A DNA stretch of 6,702 nt. It comes from Candidatus Altimarinota bacterium (GTDB lineage Bacteria; Patescibacteriota; Gracilibacteria; UM-FILTER-43-11). The translations under genes were made by a program, and so were the position numbers. The stretch is taken from assembly GCA_029934675.1 (NCBI GenBank), contig JAOZLT010000076.1, positions 1 through 6,702 of the forward strand, written 5' to 3'. Under the pieces are notes generated by a model. That model made no database searches and had not been told where the DNA came from. It worked only from the letters and a program-made list of their open reading frames with translations. This document shows, piece after piece, positions 6,245-6,702 of this stretch; positions within the stretch are counted from its first letter, which is position 1; each line of letters opens with the position of its first letter.

Positions 6245-6702
6245 GAGAATTTGTATCCTATCGATTATAATTCCCACATATAACCGTTGTCAAATTCTCG
6301 AAAAGTGTCTTATTGCAATTGATCAGCAACAGCAATTAGAAGGTTATAGACTGGAAATTATTGTTGCTGATGATGGTTCAACGGATGCTACTGAAAAGGT
6401 AACTCAAGAATTTGCTAATAATAGTTGCTGGCCTGTGAAATATTACAAACAAACCAATCAGGGGGCAAATGCCGCCAGGAACATGGCCATTCGAAATGCT
6501 GAAGGATGGCTTCTCCTTATAATTAATGATGACACCATTCCGGTACCGACAATGGTTTATAGCCATATCAAAGAGCATGAGCGCTATCCAGAACCAAATA
6601 TTGGGATCCTCGGTCGTGTTACTGTGTCAAGTGATATTCCTTATTCTCCGATTTCCAAATTACACCTTGACGCGAGTTTTGATAAATATGCTAATGAAGA
6701 GT
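6237..6702 (+). CDS. Family 2 glycosyltransferase, N-terminal part (cut by the window edge)
   Basis: The first 155 codons of a GT-A fold glycosyltransferase, which would transfer a sugar from a nucleotide donor to the growing repeat unit at the cytoplasmic membrane face. The nucleotide-binding start SIIIPTYNR is at residues 9-17, followed by EIIVADDGSTDAT (40-52) and NQGANAARNMAIRNAEG (74-90). The metal-binding region reads LLIINDDTIPVP (93-104); Asp98/Asp99 take the usual DxD place, with Asn97 before them. PEPNIGILGRV is typical of a widespread GT2 subgroup. Donor and acceptor cannot be told from this. ATG 6237 overlaps the previous gene by 8 bases, and a TGA at 6231-6233 in the same frame rules out an earlier start, so translation is probably coupled. 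The C-terminal half lies outside the window. Confidence 0.9.
   Translation, partial: MSKRICILSIIIPTYNRCQILEKCLIAIDQQQQLEGYRLEIIVADDGSTDATEKVTQEFANNSCWPVKYYKQTNQGANAARNMAIRNAEGWLLLIINDDTIPVPTMVYSHIKEHERYPEPNIGILGRVTVSSDIPYSPISKLHLDASFDKYANEE

Noticed and set aside
6378..6578. Minus-strand frame opposite the glycosyltransferase
   Set aside because: The plus strand encodes consecutive GT2 motifs across the same bases, so the minus-strand frame is a shadow.
1..6702. CRISPR array, tRNA or rRNA genes, insertion sequence ends, defence genes
   Set aside because: No regularly spaced repeats, cloverleaf-like segment, transposase motifs or terminal inverted repeats were seen on either strand.

Overview
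The window is an AT-rich stretch from a Gram-negative bacterium and holds the front part of an exopolysaccharide or capsule locus of the Wzx/Wzy-dependent type. An outer-membrane polysaccharide export lipoprotein points to two membranes. The combination of an export lipoprotein, a large chain-length regulator, a separate CpsD-like ATPase and an O-antigen-ligase-like membrane protein resembles loci of Desulfobacterota and related proteobacteria. That placement is inference; no marker gene is present.

Layout: bases 1-322 are a mostly non-coding leader. They contain a possible divergent gene start running off the left edge, two short perfect inverted repeats, a sigma70-like promoter candidate (127-156) whose -35 lies in one of those repeats, and a structured stretch at 244-285. 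Six genes follow, all on the + strand: UDP-glucuronate decarboxylase (323-1276), a Wza-like export lipoprotein (1358-2446), a Wzz/GumC-like polysaccharide co-polymerase (2502-4010), a CpsD/CapB-like P-loop protein (4015-4719), an O-antigen ligase/polymerase-like membrane protein (4721-6244) and a family 2 glycosyltransferase cut by the right edge (6237-6702). The gaps shrink from 81 and 55 bases to 4 and 1 bases and finally an 8-base overlap, so the last four genes are probably one translationally coupled operon.

How they fit together: the decarboxylase supplies UDP-xylose, the glycosyltransferase adds sugars to a lipid-linked repeat unit, the multi-membrane protein polymerises or ligates the chains, the co-polymerase and its P-loop partner set chain length and gate export, and the lipoprotein forms the outer-membrane exit. 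No flippase (Wzx) or initiating phosphosugar transferase is visible; they may lie downstream.

The most unusual points are the P-loop protein, which lacks the Walker A lysine and the C-terminal tyrosine cluster expected of a bacterial tyrosine kinase, and the export lipoprotein, whose periplasmic region appears internally duplicated. I do not see a wholly new system.
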